Part shown: positions 49,569-58,340 of the stretch, piece by piece
How positions within the stretch are numbered: position 1 is the stretch's first letter
How the letters are laid out: each line of letters begins with the position of its first letter
Assembly (NCBI RefSeq): GCF_002242685.1
Contig: NZ_NBIM01000007.1
Span: 1-64,000, forward strand
From: Oceanimonas doudoroffii
Lineage (GTDB): Bacteria; Pseudomonadota; Gammaproteobacteria; Enterobacterales; Aeromonadaceae
Length of the DNA: 64,000 nucleotides
Reading direction: 5' to 3'
Made by a program: the position numbers and the translations under genes
The notes under the pieces: model-generated
The model's input: only the letters and a program-made list of their open reading frames with translations
Database searches by the model: none
What the model was told of the DNA's origin: nothing

Positions 49569-51017
49569 TCAGGGCTTGTATACCTTTACATTGTCAAAGC
49601 CCTGCTCTTTCAGGTGAATGGCCTGCAGCCGGCTCATCACACCCCGGGCGCAATACAGCAGATAGGTCTTGTTCTGATCCAGCTCGCCAAACTGATGGGC
49701 CAGGCGGAAAAACGGCAGGTGCATCACCTTGTGGCCGTCCACTTCCAGCGGCGATAGCTCTTCTTCCTCGGGGGCACGAATGTCGAGGATCACCTCTTCC
49801 TCGCTGGCCTGTTCACTGAATTCCACTTCCGGCACCTCCCATACCTTGCCCAGATCGCGCACGTCTTCCACAAACGACGCCTGCACCGCGGTGTCGAGCA
49901 CGCCGAAGTCAAAATTGGCTTCCTCTTCTTCCACCTTGCTCAGCACCGCCTTGATGGTGGGCTTCTGGGAAATCACACCGCAGTATTCCGGCATTTTTTC
50001 CGCATAGGCGGCGGTGCCGATGGCCCTGGCCTGATCGATGATATCCTGCTTATCGGTGGCGATCAGCGGGCGCAGGATCAGGGTGTCGGTCACCCGATCG
50101 ATGACGTTGAGGTTGGTCACGGTCTGGCTCGATACCTGTCCCATGGACTCACCGGTGACCAGGGCGTTGATGGCCAGACGCTCGGCTACGGCGGCACCGG
50201 CGCGCATCATCATGCGCTTAAGCACCACGCCCATGTGGCCCTTGTCGATCTTTTCCAGGATCTCGGTTACCACGCCCTCAAAGGGCACGGAGATAAACTT
50301 GACCCGGTGCGACGCGCCGTATTTCTTCCACAAAAAGTGCACCACCTCGCGCACCCCGGCCTCGTGTTCGCGCCCGCCCAGGTTGAAGAAGCAGTAATGC
50401 ACCCGGCTGCCGCGCTTGATGAACTGGTAGGACGACACGCCGGAGTCGTAGCCGCCCGACATCAGGCTGAGCACGCTTTCCTGGGTGGCGATGGGAAAGC
50501 CACCCATGCCGGCGTGCTGCTCACTCACCAGGTACAGCTTGTCGTCGTCCAGCTCCAGGTTGATCTGCACATCGGGCTGCTTGAGCTTGACGCCGCCGGT
50601 CTCGCAACGCTGATTCAGGCCGCCGCCCACATAGCGTTCCACGTCCAGCGAGCTGAACTCCTGCTTGCCCCGGCGCTTGGCGCGCACGCAAAAGGTCTTG
50701 CCGGCCAGCTGGTCGCCGAACATGGCCTGGGTATGCTCGAGAATGTCGTCCATCGACGACACCTTGTATTCCACCACCTCCAGAAACGACTGAATGCCGG
50801 GAATACAGGCCAGCGCCTCAATCAGCATGCGGCGGCTGTCTTCGTCGTTGTTGTTGCTGCGCACCACCAGCTTGTCCCAGTCGGCACGCACCTTGACGGT
50901 CTCATCCAGGGGCTTGAGGGTGTTGCGAATATTGCCGGAGAGAATCTTGCTCATGCGCTGGCGCACCGACTTGCTCTTGATGGTAATTTCAGGATGAAGC
51001 TTGATGATAAATTTCAT
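49569..51017 (-). CDS. thiI: tRNA 4-thiouridine synthase / thiamine sulfur-transfer protein ThiI
   Basis: 482 residues. Transfers sulfur from IscS to tRNA U8 and to ThiS. N-terminal ferredoxin-like and THUMP domains, PP-loop ATPase ([20 protein letters not shown], quoted in part), and a C-terminal rhodanese domain (about 400-482) with the catalytic cysteine in [16 protein letters not shown] second cysteine ([11 protein letters not shown], near 344) forms the expected disulfide partner. The rhodanese domain shows it can serve both tRNA and thiazole synthesis. Confidence 0.96.
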   Translation of the reverse strand: MKFIIKLHPEITIKSKSVRQRMSKILSGNIRNTLKPLDETVKVRADWDKLVVRSNNNDEDSRRMLIEALACIPGIQSFLEVVEYKVSSMDDILEHTQAMFGDQLAGKTFCVRAKRRGKQEFSSLDVERYVGGGLNQRCETGGVKLKQPDVQINLELDDDKLYLVSEQHAGMGGFPIATQESVLSLMSGGYDSGVSSYQFIKRGSRVHYCFFNLGGREHEAGVREVVHFLWKKYGASHRVKFISVPFEGVVTEILEKIDKGHMGVVLKRMMMRAGAAVAERLAINALVTGESMGQVSSQTVTNLNVIDRVTDTLILRPLIATDKQDIIDQARAIGTAAYAEKMPEYCGVISQKPTIKAVLSKVEEEEANFDFGVLDTAVQASFVEDVRDLGKVWEVPEVEFSEQASEEEVILDIRAPEEEELSPLEVDGHKVMHLPFFRLAHQFGELDQNKTYLLYCARGVMSRLQAIHLKEQGFDNVKVYKP

Positions 51018-51041
51018 AATTCGGTACGCTCAGACAACACA

Positions 51042-51079
51042 TAAAAAAGAAAGCCCGGCATTATACACGTGCCGGGCTT
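51042..51079 (-). terminator. Terminator after pomB
   Basis: Stem AAGCCCGGCA (51051-51060) / TGCCGGGCTT (51070-51079), 10 bp perfect, followed on the minus strand by TTCTTTTTTA. It separates pomAB from thiI. Confidence 0.85.
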
Positions 51080-51099
51080 GCGGTTAAAAGAAAAGCAGT

Positions 51100-51999
51100 T
51101 CAGGGAGTGCCGGGCGGCACCGCCTCCAGGGGCTCGGTATACACCGGTTTGCCCTGGGAAATGGTGATTTCCACCCGCCGGTTGCGGCGGCGGTTTTCGG
51201 CGCTGTCGTTGGCCACCAGCGGCTTGGTGTCGGCCAGGCCCATGACGATCATGCGGGCGTCATCAAACCCCTGAGTGCGCCTGAGCTGATCCGCCACCGC
51301 CAGCGCCCGCTGGGTGGACAGCTCCCAGTTGGAGCTGAACAGCTCGTGACCGCTGTTAATGTCATCGGAATGGCCGGACACCAGGATCTCGCCGGGCACA
51401 TTCTTCACCAGGTCGCCAATCAGCCGAATCACCGGCCAGAACTGGGGCTGCAAAAACGCCGAGCCGGCGGGAAAAGAGGCGTTTTCACGAATGCGGATCA
51501 CCACCTGCTGCCCCAGGGCCTCGATTTCAATGGCGTCCTGCTCAATGGCACTGCTCAGTTGCTCGGCCAGGGCCTGGGCCAGACTCACCGACTCGGCGCT
51601 GGTCTGGGGCATGTCGGGCTGCTGGCTGCCGCTCATGTTGCCGTCTTCCCGGCTCTGGCCCGATGCCCGCTCCGACTCGCCGGGCTGAAAGTCCAGCTCG
51701 GTGAGGGTGGAATCGGTGGTGTGCTGCATGACGGTGCTGATGGGCGTGGGCTCGGGCCGGCCGGGGCGAAATTCCAGGGCGATGACCGAGGTGCCCTTGG
51801 GAATTTCGGTGACCTCAATCTGGTTCTGCACCCCAAAGGCATATTTCATGCTGCCGGCGATCTGCTTGAACTTGAGCACGTCCATCTCGGCAAAGGCCAG
51901 CAGCAACACGAAAAAGCTCATCAGAATGGTGGCCAGATCGGCAAAGGTCGCCATCCAGGCGGGCGCGCCGGCCGGCTGTGGCTTGCTCTTTTTGGCCAC
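51100..51999 (-). CDS. pomB: Flagellar stator protein PomB/MotB
   Basis: 299 residues. One membrane helix with the ion-binding aspartate at residue 21 (ATFADLATILMSFFVLLLAF), a linker and a C-terminal OmpA-like peptidoglycan-binding domain (ILVSGHSDDINSGHELFSSN, in part; NRRRNRRVEITI). The sequence pattern and the pairing with pomA next to thiI/xseB match sodium-driven PomB of Vibrio. Start is a GTG at 51999, overlapping the pomA stop by one base. Confidence 0.93.
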   Translation of the reverse strand: MAKKSKPQPAGAPAWMATFADLATILMSFFVLLLAFAEMDVLKFKQIAGSMKYAFGVQNQIEVTEIPKGTSVIALEFRPGRPEPTPISTVMQHTTDSTLTELDFQPGESERASGQSREDGNMSGSQQPDMPQTSAESVSLAQALAEQLSSAIEQDAIEIEALGQQVVIRIRENASFPAGSAFLQPQFWPVIRLIGDLVKNVPGEILVSGHSDDINSGHELFSSNWELSTQRALAVADQLRRTQGFDDARMIVMGLADTKPLVANDSAENRRRNRRVEITISQGKPVYTEPLEAVPPGTP

Positions 52000-52763
52000 T
52001 ATTCCTCCTTGGTGCGCTTGTTCTCGGCCAGGTAATTCTCCAGCAGTCCCTGCAGTACCCTGGGATTCTGGCCGTCCTGAATGCCAAGCACGGCGTCCAT
52101 GATCAGCGTGCGGTTAAGCCGTTCCTCTTCCGAACGCAGATCCAGCTTGTCGGCAATGGGCAGCGCCACCATATTGGCCAGCATGGCGCCATACAGGGTG
52201 GTGAGCAGCGCAATGGCCATGGCCGGGCCGATGGCCTTGGGGTCATCCATGTTGGCCAGCATGGCCACCAGACCGATAAGGGTACCTATCATGCCCATGG
52301 CCGGGGCCACATCCCCCAGGGCGCGAAAGATTTTGGCTCCCTGCTCCTGGCGTTCGGCGTTGAGGTCGATGTCCTTTTCCAGCGCCGCCTTCACCACTCC
52401 CTGGTCGTGGCCGTCCACCAGCATGTTGACCGCCTTTTGCAGAAAGGGATTGGTGATCTGCGCCTCTTCCAGCGCCAGAAAGCCCCCCTTGCGCGCCGCG
52501 TCGGCCAGGTCCACCACCCGCTCAATCAGCTCTTCGGGCTTTTCCAGCTTGAACATAAAGGCCTTGGCGGCCACCTTGGCGGCCCCCAGAAACTGCCCGA
52601 GGTTGAATTTCATCATCACCACGAACAGCGAGCCGGCAAACACAATGAAGATGGACGGTACGTCCACATACATGGTGATGCTGCCCCCTAAAATCATTGC
52701 CATGGCGACGAACGCAAATCCGCCAATCAGTCCGATCAGTGTTGCCAGATCCAAAATGGGCAT
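51999..52763 (-). CDS. pomA: Flagellar stator protein PomA/MotA
   Basis: 254 residues with four membrane helices: N-terminal LATLIGLIGGFAFVAMAMIL, then MYVDVPSIFIVFAGSLFVVM, a cytoplasmic loop with conserved charged residues, and VAPAMGMIGTLIGLVAMLANM plus GPAMAIALLTTLYGAMLANM. Forms the ion channel with PomB. Sodium use is inferred from similarity to PomA and agrees with a sodium-pumping NQR in the same window. Confidence 0.94.
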   Translation of the reverse strand: MPILDLATLIGLIGGFAFVAMAMILGGSITMYVDVPSIFIVFAGSLFVVMMKFNLGQFLGAAKVAAKAFMFKLEKPEELIERVVDLADAARKGGFLALEEAQITNPFLQKAVNMLVDGHDQGVVKAALEKDIDLNAERQEQGAKIFRALGDVAPAMGMIGTLIGLVAMLANMDDPKAIGPAMAIALLTTLYGAMLANMVALPIADKLDLRSEEERLNRTLIMDAVLGIQDGQNPRVLQGLLENYLAENKRTKEE

Positions 52764-52963
52764 CCTCTTCAGTTAGCGCAAGCAATACGACTCAATCTTA
52801 CCTCTTGCGAGTGAGTTTTGTCGCCGAAGTTGTTATCGGCACCGCACAAAAATGCTTAACGGCGGCCTGGCCCCATAGTTGAAAGTCGCTAATCCTTCGC
52901 CAAATTCCGGGCAGCGGTGTTACTATTGGCCCAATTTTGCAAGCGATCGAACAGAGGATGCCC

Positions 52964-53209
52964 GTGGCTGCCAGAAAACCGGAAAACATGGACTTTGAAA
53001 GCGCACTCGCCGAGCTGGAAGGCCTGGTAGGCCAGCTGGAGCAGGGCGAGCTGAGTCTGGAGCAGGCGCTCAAGTCGTTTGAACGGGGGGTGCAGCTGGT
53101 GCGCGCCGGCCAGCAGCGGCTGAGCCAGGCCGAGCAACAGGTGAAGGTACTGATGAGCGACGGCGACACCCTGGCCGACTTCGCCACCGGCGAGGAGTCC
53201 CAGCCATGA
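52964..53209 (+). CDS. xseB: Exodeoxyribonuclease VII small subunit
   Basis: 81 residues (E. coli 80). Helical bundle: [51 protein letters not shown]. Start choice: GTG at 52964 has GAGG six bases upstream and gives the same N-terminal length as E. coli; the ATG at 52958 abuts GAGG and the TTG at 52937 gives an overlong tail. Overlaps ispA by four bases. Confidence 0.93.
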   Translation: MAARKPENMDFESALAELEGLVGQLEQGELSLEQALKSFERGVQLVRAGQQRLSQAEQQVKVLMSDGDTLADFATGEESQP

Positions 53210-54093
53210 TTGCGCAGTGGCAACAGCAATATGGCGAACGCATTAACGCCGCCCTGCGCCGGGCCCTGGACCGGCTCGATGACCTCGCCCCCGGCCTGCG
53301 CGACGCCATGGAATATGGCCTGCTGCAGGGCGGCAAGCGGGTGCGGCCCATGCTGGTGTATGCCACCGCCGGGCTGCACACCGACAGCGACCAGCAGGCC
53401 GCCGATGCCGCCGCCGCCGCCATTGAGTGCATTCACGCCTATTCGCTGATCCACGACGATCTGCCGGCCATGGACAACGACGACCTGCGCCGGGGCAAAC
53501 CCACGGTGCACAGGGCCTTTGACGAGGCCACCGCCATTCTCGCCGGTGACGCCCTGCAGACCCTGGCCTTTGAGCTGGTCAGCCAGTCCGGCGACGATCT
53601 GCCCGCCGAGCGCCGGCTGCGGCTGGTGCAGGAGCTGGCCACCGCCAGCGGCTATGGCGGCATGTGCGGCGGCCAGGCGCTGGACATTTACCACGAGGGC
53701 AAGCCGGTAGAACGCGCCACCCTGGAAACCATTCATCGCCACAAGACCGGGGCGCTGATCCGCGCCGCGGTGCGCATGGGGGCATTGTGTTCCCCCGCCA
53801 TGCAGGAAACCGAACTGGCCGCGCTCAGCCGCTACGCCGAGGCCATTGGCCTGGCGTTTCAGGTGCAGGACGACATTCTCGACATTACCGCCGACACCGC
53901 CACCCTGGGCAAAACCCAAGGGAAGGACCTGGCCCAGCAGAAAAGCACCTATCCGGCGCTGCTGGGACTGGACGGCGCCCGCGCCCTGGCCGCTAGCCTG
54001 CACCGGGACGCCCTCGCCGCCCTGGCCGGCCTGCCCGGCAATACCGAAACACTGGAAGCCTTCGCCCACTACATCGTGCAGCGCGAATACTGA
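53206..54093 (+). CDS. ispA: Farnesyl diphosphate synthase
   Basis: 295 residues. Builds C15 farnesyl diphosphate from IPP and DMAPP. First aspartate-rich motif [17 protein letters not shown], second [12 protein letters not shown], plus GGKRVRPML near the N-terminus and [10 protein letters not shown]. Coupled to xseB (ATGA) and followed by dxs after 24 bases: the isoprenoid block xseB-ispA-dxs. Confidence 0.96.
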   Translation: MIAQWQQQYGERINAALRRALDRLDDLAPGLRDAMEYGLLQGGKRVRPMLVYATAGLHTDSDQQAADAAAAAIECIHAYSLIHDDLPAMDNDDLRRGKPTVHRAFDEATAILAGDALQTLAFELVSQSGDDLPAERRLRLVQELATASGYGGMCGGQALDIYHEGKPVERATLETIHRHKTGALIRAAVRMGALCSPAMQETELAALSRYAEAIGLAFQVQDDILDITADTATLGKTQGKDLAQQKSTYPALLGLDGARALAASLHRDALAALAGLPGNTETLEAFAHYIVQREY

Positions 54094-54117
54094 AGCGACA
54101 ACAATAACGACAAGCCT

Positions 54118-55983
54118 ATGAGTCTGAATATTGCCGATTACCCCACCCTGGCCCTGGCCAACCTGCCGGAAGAGCTGCGCAGCCTGCCCCAGGAGCGCCT
54201 GCCGGCGTTGTGTGACGAGCTGAGATCCTATTTGCTGCACTCGGTCAGCCGCAGCAGCGGCCACCTGGCCTCGGGGCTGGGTGTGGTGGAGCTGACGGTG
54301 GCCCTGCACTATGTGTATCACACGCCCTTTGACCGCCTGGTATGGGACGTGGGCCACCAGGCCTATCCCCACAAAATTCTCACCGGCCGGCGTGAGCGCA
54401 TGGCCAGCATTCGCCAGTATGAAGGGCTACACCCCTTTCCCTGGCGGGAAGAAAGCGAATACGACACCCTGTCGGTGGGTCACTCCAGCACCAGCATTGG
54501 CGCGGCGCTGGGCATGGCCATTGCCGCCGACGAAGAACGCCAGAACCGCAAGGTGGTGGCGGTGATCGGCGACGGCGCCCTCACCGCCGGCATGGCTTTT
54601 GAGGCCCTGAACCACGCCGGCGATCTGCACAAAGACATGCTGGTGGTGCTGAACGACAACGAGATGTCCATTTCCGAAAACGTGGGCGCACTCAACAACC
54701 ACCTGGCCAGAATCATGTCGGGCTCGCTCTACAGCACCCTGCGCGAAGGGGGCAAAAAGGCGCTGGAAATGCTGCCGCCGCTGAAGGAGCTGGCCCGGCG
54801 CACCGAGGAGCACCTCAAGGGCATGGTGGTGCCCGGCACCCTGTTTGAGGAATTTGGCTTCAACTACGTGGGCCCCATCGATGGCCACGACATTGATACC
54901 CTGGTGGAAACCCTGCGCAATATGCGCAAGCTCAAGGGCCCGCAGTTTCTGCATGTGATGACCCGCAAGGGCAAGGGTTATCTGCCCGCCGAGCAGGATC
55001 CCATCGGCTATCACGGCGTACCCAAGTTCGATCCGGCAGAAAGCTGCCTGCCCAAAAGCGCCCCGACCAGCCCCAGCTTTTCCAGCATTTTCGGCAACTG
55101 GCTGTGCGACATGGCCGGCGGCTGCGACAAGCTGATGGCCATTACCCCGGCCATGCGCGAAGGCTCTGGCCTGGTGCGCTTTTCACGGGAATACCCCAAG
55201 CGCTATTTTGACGTGGCCATCGCCGAACAGCACGCCGTCACCCTGGCGGCGGGCCTGGCCATTGAAGGCAAAAAGCCGGTCGTGGCCATTTACTCCACCT
55301 TTTTGCAACGTGCCTACGATCAGCTGATCCACGACGTGGCGCTGCAAAACCTGGACGTGCTCTTTGCCATCGATCGCGCCGGCATCGTGGGCGCCGACGG
55401 CCCCACCCATCAGGGCGCCTTTGATCTCAGCTTTTTGCGTACCGTGCCCAACATGGTGGTCATGACCCCGGCCAACGAAAACGAATGCCGGCAAATGCTC
55501 TACACCGGTTATATGCACACCGGTCCGGCGGCGGTGCGCTACCCTCGCGGCAGCGGCTGCGGTGCCGAGATTGACGACACCATGACCGCCCTGGAGATCG
55601 GCAAGGGCCGGCGCATGCTCAAGGGCAAGGGCGTGGCACTGCTGAACTTCGGCACCCTGCTGCCCGAAGCCGAAGCGGCCGCCAGAGCGCTTGATGCCAC
55701 CCTGGTGGACATGCGCTTTGTCAAACCCCTCGACGAGGCCCTGTTGCTGGATCTGCTCTCCGACCACGAGCTGCTGGTGACCATTGAGGAAAACGCCATC
55801 ATGGGCGGCGCCGGCTCGGCGGTAAACGAGTGCCTGATGCGCCATAAAAAACCGGTGCCGGTGCTGAACCTGGGGCTTCCCGACATCTTTATCGAGCAGG
55901 GCAGCCAGCAGCAGATCCTGGCCAAACTGGGCCTGGACGCCGACGGCATCACCAAAGCCGTGCAGGACTATCAGGCCCGCTGA
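54118..55983 (+). CDS. dxs: 1-deoxy-D-xylulose-5-phosphate synthase
   Basis: 621 residues. Thiamine-diphosphate enzyme that condenses pyruvate and glyceraldehyde 3-phosphate, first step of the MEP isoprenoid pathway. ThDP-binding [20 protein letters not shown] with the downstream [14 protein letters not shown]; pyrimidine domain with [40 protein letters not shown]. ThiI in the neighbouring operon contributes to its cofactor. Confidence 0.97.
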   Translation: MSLNIADYPTLALANLPEELRSLPQERLPALCDELRSYLLHSVSRSSGHLASGLGVVELTVALHYVYHTPFDRLVWDVGHQAYPHKILTGRRERMASIRQYEGLHPFPWREESEYDTLSVGHSSTSIGAALGMAIAADEERQNRKVVAVIGDGALTAGMAFEALNHAGDLHKDMLVVLNDNEMSISENVGALNNHLARIMSGSLYSTLREGGKKALEMLPPLKELARRTEEHLKGMVVPGTLFEEFGFNYVGPIDGHDIDTLVETLRNMRKLKGPQFLHVMTRKGKGYLPAEQDPIGYHGVPKFDPAESCLPKSAPTSPSFSSIFGNWLCDMAGGCDKLMAITPAMREGSGLVRFSREYPKRYFDVAIAEQHAVTLAAGLAIEGKKPVVAIYSTFLQRAYDQLIHDVALQNLDVLFAIDRAGIVGADGPTHQGAFDLSFLRTVPNMVVMTPANENECRQMLYTGYMHTGPAAVRYPRGSGCGAEIDDTMTALEIGKGRRMLKGKGVALLNFGTLLPEAEAAARALDATLVDMRFVKPLDEALLLDLLSDHELLVTIEENAIMGGAGSAVNECLMRHKKPVPVLNLGLPDIFIEQGSQQQILAKLGLDADGITKAVQDYQAR

Positions 55984-56062
55984 CACCGGCCCCACCTTAG
56001 TGGGGCACTCCATCCTTCGCTCCAGTGTGGATGTGTATCACGGGCTTTCAGACTCACTATGC

Positions 56063-56085
56063 GTTCCCGCGCTGAGCGTGGGAAC
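56063..56085. repeat. Palindromic repeat GTTCCCGCGCTGAGCGTGGGAAC type
   Basis: Arms GTTCCCGCGCT and AGCGTGGGAAC pair with one G-T wobble around a tiny loop. This is a common gammaproteobacterial intergenic repeat form. Confidence 0.6.
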
Positions 56086-56113
56086 GAGAAAAAGGCGATA
56101 GCTCTCAGAATAC

Positions 56114-56140
56114 GTCACCCCCGCGAAGGCGGGGGTCCAT
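56114..56140. repeat. REP-like palindrome, CCCCGCGAAGGCGGGG type, copy 1
   Basis: CACCCCCGCGAAGGCGGGGGTCC: arms CCCCCGC/GCGGGGG around GAAG. Related to copies at about 56253 and 62299 that share the core C(C/T)TTCG(C/T)GGGA(A/G)TGACG in the other orientation. Confidence 0.65.
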
Positions 56141-56172
56141 AGCAAACGGCTCCGGCTCAGCTGGCAACATAA

Positions 56173-56202
56173 AAAAAGCGAAGCCACCCGGCTTCGCTTT
56201 TT
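56173..56202. terminator. Bidirectional terminator between dxs and the LysE-family gene
   Basis: AAAAAAAGCGAAGCC, loop ACCC, GGCTTCGCTTTTT: stem of at least 9 bp with A and T tracts on either side, serving both convergent genes. Confidence 0.85.
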
Positions 56203-56252
56203 GGTTTGTCTCTGCAGACGCTACCTTGTCATCAGTATTCTGCTCCATGCTC

Positions 56253-56279
56253 TGGATTCCCACCTTCGTGGGAATGACG
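56253..56279. repeat. REP-like palindrome, copy 2
   Basis: GGATTCCCACCTTCGTGGGAATGACG: arms TTCCCAC/GTGGGAA around CTTC; close to the element at 62299-62329. Confidence 0.65.
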
Positions 56280-56284
56280 TCCCC

Positions 56285-56887
56285 TTACGCCCCCATCACC
56301 AGGGTGGCGGCAATGGTGGTCATCATTACCCCCACCACAAACTCCAGCACCTTCCAGGCCTGCGGCCGCTGAAATACCGGGGCCAGCACCCGGGCGCCAT
56401 ACCCCAGGCTGAAAAAGAACACCAGCGAGGCACAGATGGCCCCCAGGGCAAACAGCCCCTGGGCCGGCTGATATTGGGTGGAGATGGAGCCCAGCAGCAC
56501 CACCGTATCCAGATAGACATGAGGGTTCAGCCAAGTAAACGCCAGGCAGATGGCCACGGTTTTCGGCAGCGACTGCCGGGTGTCCCCCGCCGCCGTCATG
56601 GCGTGACTGGTGGCAAAGGCCGACTTGAAACTCAGAAAGGCATATACCGCCAGAAAGGTGGCTCCGCCGTAACGGGCAACGGTCTCAATGGCCGGAAACT
56701 GCTTCACGATGGCGCCAAAGCCTGCCACCCCGAGGGAGATCAATACCGCATCGGACAGGGCACAGACCGCACACACCACAAACACATGGTGGCGCTTGAT
56801 GCCCTGTTTCAGCACAAAGGCGTTCTGAGAGCCGATGGCCAGGATCAAGGAAAAGCTAAGGGCAAAGCCGGAGAGAAAGGTGGACAT
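56285..56887 (-). CDS. argO: LysE/ArgO family amino-acid exporter
   Basis: 200 residues, about six helices. SGFALSFSLILAIGSQNAFVLKQGIKRHHV (in part AIGSQNAFVLKQGIKR) is the ArgO/LysE N-terminal signature, and TWLNPHVYLDTVVLLGS the second. ArgO exports arginine in E. coli; substrate here is inferred from similarity, lysine or another basic amino acid being possible. It may be the last core gene before the accessory segment. Confidence 0.85.
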   Translation of the reverse strand: MSTFLSGFALSFSLILAIGSQNAFVLKQGIKRHHVFVVCAVCALSDAVLISLGVAGFGAIVKQFPAIETVARYGGATFLAVYAFLSFKSAFATSHAMTAAGDTRQSLPKTVAICLAFTWLNPHVYLDTVVLLGSISTQYQPAQGLFALGAICASLVFFFSLGYGARVLAPVFQRPQAWKVLEFVVGVMMTTIAATLVMGA

Positions 56888-56999
56888 ATATTTCGGACAT
56901 ATTTGCTTGTTATGGTCGCCGGCATAATACAGTCAACGACCGTCGCTGTCTGTGGCCTCGCATTCGCGCTAACGAAGCTAACTTATGCTCTAGCCCCTT

Positions 57000-57491
57000 T
57001 CAGCGGTAAAGACTGACTTCCCGCTTATGGCGATCCCGATCGGGATCCTCGTTCGCCCTCACCAGCTCCAGCACTCTGATGTAGTCAGCCGGCAGGCCAT
57101 GCTCCCCGGCGCCGTGAAGCACGTGGGCCTTGTACCATGAATACGGCGTCAGGCAGGCATCGATATGGGTGGCGACATAACTCACCGCAACCAGCTCTAC
57201 TCCTGCCTGCGTCATCACCCGCACCGGTTTTTCATCATAACCGGCACCCAGGCCTTCCACCCGGTCCAGCCAAGGCTTTTCGGCCGGCGCAATGTCATAT
57301 ACCACGCCGTAAACAAGGTCGTTCTGATCTCCGGTCTTTACAATATCGCACTTGCCCGAGCCATCCTTGCCGACCTTGTGAAACATCAGCCGGTGCCCGC
57401 CGAGCCGGGCCACCGCGATCACTCGAGCGGAAGGCACCCGAGCGCGCATTCGGGCAAGGGACATATTGGAGCCGTAAGCGAAGTAGTGCAT
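57000..57491 (-). CDS. Gamma-glutamylcyclotransferase-like protein
   Basis: 163 residues from the ATG at 57491. GGCT/AIG2-like fold, marked by the N-terminal FAYGSNMSLARMRARVP and the catalytic-glutamate region LDRVEGLGAGYDEKPV. The family converts gamma-glutamyl amines or peptides to 5-oxoproline; the actual substrate is not predictable. A GTG four codons earlier (57503) is possible. It lies 3-15 bases after the VOC gene, in a head-to-tail group with ynfA. GC is lower than in core genes, which fits acquisition. Confidence 0.85.
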   Translation of the reverse strand: MHYFAYGSNMSLARMRARVPSARVIAVARLGGHRLMFHKVGKDGSGKCDIVKTGDQNDLVYGVVYDIAPAEKPWLDRVEGLGAGYDEKPVRVMTQAGVELVAVSYVATHIDACLTPYSWYKAHVLHGAGEHGLPADYIRVLELVRANEDPDRDRHKREVSLYR

Positions 57492-57505
57492 GGGCTTGAT
57501 CACGG

Positions 57506-57880
57506 CTACGACCAGGACGCTGAATCCTGGCAGACCAGGTGGATGATGGATGCCGGGCTCGATATCCAGAACGCCTGCATGCCGTCTGGCAAAGGCTCAA
57601 TTTCGTCACAGCGAACCACTCCCGCCGCGTTAAGCTGCCTTGCTGCACCGTCAATATCATCGGTGACCACTTCAAGCCAGGTCTCGGCCTGACTCAGGCC
57701 CGGAACCGAATCGAGCCAGAGGTTGTTGGCGCCAAACTGAAAGCCCACGGCAGGTGCCTGCTCCGTTATTTCCGGAAAACCGAGAACATCACGATAAAAA
57801 CGCACCGTTTCATCATACAAGTGAGGCGGTATCTTGATTGCGATATTACGGCCGGCTGTGAACTTCACTTTTTTGCTCAT
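57506..57880 (-). CDS. VOC/glyoxalase-fold protein
   Basis: 124 residues from 57880 (MSKKVKFTAGRNIAIKIPPH in part). Single vicinal-oxygen-chelate module: RFYRDVLGFPEI, FGANNLWLDSV, ETWLEVVTDDID, and ISSPASIIHLVCQ. Whether it binds a metal and what it acts on is unknown. Positioned between ynfA and the GGCT gene with almost no spacing. Confidence 0.8.
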   Translation of the reverse strand: MSKKVKFTAGRNIAIKIPPHLYDETVRFYRDVLGFPEITEQAPAVGFQFGANNLWLDSVPGLSQAETWLEVVTDDIDGAARQLNAAGVVRCDEIEPLPDGMQAFWISSPASIIHLVCQDSASWS

Positions 57881-57913
57881 ACGAGGACCCCTGAGTGCCT
57901 GACGCTGCATTAA

Positions 57914-58246
57914 CTATACGCTTCTGGGAGCGAACATGATGATCGCCATTCCCAGCAAGGCGACTGATACCCCCACCAGATCCCATAACGTGGGGCGAAT
58001 GCCGTCCACTGCCCACAACCAAAGTATCGCCACAAAAATATAGACACCGCCATAAGCGGCATAGACTCTGCCCGCCGCCGTTGGGTGCAGCGACAACAGC
58101 CAGGCAAACACCGCAAGAAAGAACACAGCCGGCACCAGCAGCCAGACCGACCTGTCTTCTTTTAACCACAGATACGGTAAGTAACACCCCAGAATCTCTG
58201 CAATTGCCGTAATAAAGAACAAGCCGATGGTTTTTACTTCCAACAA
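57914..58246 (-). CDS. ynfA: YnfA family small membrane protein
   Basis: 110 residues, four membrane helices, close to E. coli Ynf[55 protein letters not shown]. YnfA proteins belong to the SMR-like superfamily; a Shigella member has been described as a multidrug exporter, but the role here is unproven. The start is TTG at 58246 with GAGG eight bases before. It begins 27 bases after the attC recombination end, the position a gene would have in the next cassette of an integron. Confidence 0.88.
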   Translation of the reverse strand: MLEVKTIGLFFITAIAEILGCYLPYLWLKEDRSVWLLVPAVFFLAVFAWLLSLHPTAAGRVYAAYGGVYIFVAILWLWAVDGIRPTLWDLVGVSVALLGMAIIMFAPRSV

Positions 58247-58272
58247 CTGAATGACCTCATTTGTCTGTTGCC

Positions 58273-58327
58273 ATATAACGCCTAAATCAGGTGCGCCGTA
58301 GGCGTCACCTGGATTTACTTGTTATGT
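58273..58327 (-). other. Integron attC recombination site
   Basis: Read on the minus strand: R'' ACATAAC, spacer AAG, L'' TAAATCCAGGTG, inner stem GCC-type arms closing on a three-base loop (ACGCC/TAC/GGCG), L' CACCTGATTTA, spacer GGC, R' GTTATAT. Both arms pair over 15 bp; the L'' arm carries two unpaired extra bases (plus-strand G at 58311-58312 and T at 58305), and the spacers AAG/GGC do not pair. Extrahelical bases on L'', unpaired central spacer and short variable tip are the structural hallmarks of attC. R' is GTTATAT, a usual variant of GTTRRRY. Orientation fits a cassette whose genes are on the minus strand, ending 13 bases after the ATPase stop. Confidence 0.85.
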
Positions 58328-58340
58328 ACATGAGTGGAGA

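Larger units (their letters stand above)
55984..56284. other. 301-bp gap dxs / LysE-family gene, filled with palindromes
   Basis: No gene seen. It contains a GTTCCCGCGCTGAGCGTGGGAAC palindrome (about 56063-56085), a REP-like CACCCCCGCGAAGGCGGGGGTCC (about 56116-56138), the bidirectional terminator at 56173-56202, and a second REP-like GGATTCCCACCTTCGTGGGAATGACG element (about 56253-56279). The repeats are quoted only in part. Confidence 0.6.

Noticed and set aside
56900-57000. CATAACAAGC and GTTAGC boxes downstream of the GGCT gene as a second attC
   Set aside because: The boxes do not flank complementary arms and one would run into argO; at best a remnant.
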